Shown here: positions 63,986 through 64,000 of the stretch, piece by piece
How positions within the stretch are numbered: the stretch's first letter is position 1
Layout: each line of letters starts with the position of its first letter
Assembly (NCBI RefSeq): GCF_000550785.1
Contig: NZ_CP004350.1
Span: 266,835 to 330,834 of the forward strand
Source of the DNA: Corynebacterium casei LMG S-19264
Lineage (GTDB): Bacteria; Actinomycetota; Actinomycetes; Mycobacteriales; Mycobacteriaceae
Length of the DNA: 64,000 nucleotides
Direction of reading: 5' to 3'
Notes under the pieces: generated by a model
Told to the model about the DNA's origin: nothing
Database searches by the model: none
The model's input: only the letters and a program-made list of their open reading frames with translations
Translations under genes and position numbers: made by a program

Positions 63986-64000
63986 AGTGCTAAATCGTAG

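Overview
The window looks like a Corynebacterium chromosome. The evidence is the set of mycolata cell-wall genes (aftA, dprE2, dprE1, glfT1 and a wzm/wzt pair), LGFP repeats, a lysC gene with an internal second start followed by asd, and a sigC/katA neighbourhood like that of C. glutamicum. I cannot name the species. Codon use and moderate GC fit the C. glutamicum / C. stationis / C. ammoniagenes side of the genus, but that is inference.

Left part (1-24.9 kb): arabinogalactan synthesis. aftA (cut by the window edge), dprE2 and dprE1 all read leftward. They are separated by a secreted LGFP-repeat protein with two tandem copies of a small cytosolic gene, a layout that resembles a toxin/immunity locus. 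Then come a broken CotH-like gene, a nucleoside importer and hydrolase pair (uriT/uriH type), a secreted protein followed by a 29-aa membrane peptide, and an orphan response regulator. Two tandem GtrA genes, glfT1 and the galactan exporter wzm/wzt follow, with an IS3 insertion, a transposase relic and three paralogous small secreted proteins in between. A PLP-fold protein and a quinone oxidoreductase close this block in an order I recall from M. tuberculosis Rv3777-Rv3783.

Middle part (25-46.7 kb): tRNA-Ser(TGA); a molybdenum cofactor operon (moeA-mogA-moaE-moeB with moaD divergent); a small holin-like protein; tRNA-Ser(GCT); a 39-aa amphipathic porin-like peptide; a frameshifted LppP/LprE-type lipoprotein; mgtE; a dicarboxylate transporter; tRNA-Arg(ACG); an intact IS1249-like element; a membrane acyltransferase; pdxR/pdxS with no pdxT beside it; tyrA; tadA and its partner; csbD; tRNA-Ser(CGA); a YdcF protein; a PAP2 gene with two frameshifts; and a truncated-looking solute-binding lipoprotein coupled to a CDF transporter.

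Right part (46.7-64 kb): a short-chain dehydrogenase; a 5'-truncated FAD-domain/PLP-decarboxylase fusion cut by a second IS3 element; a 5'-truncated IS256 transposase; an AbiEi-like antitoxin stub; a heptad-repeat membrane protein; katA; sigC; a YkvI-type transporter; asd; lysC; a DMT transporter and a PIG-V-like mannosyltransferase. Insertion sequences sit at the edges of at least four broken genes, so much of the unusual structure here is IS-driven deletion.
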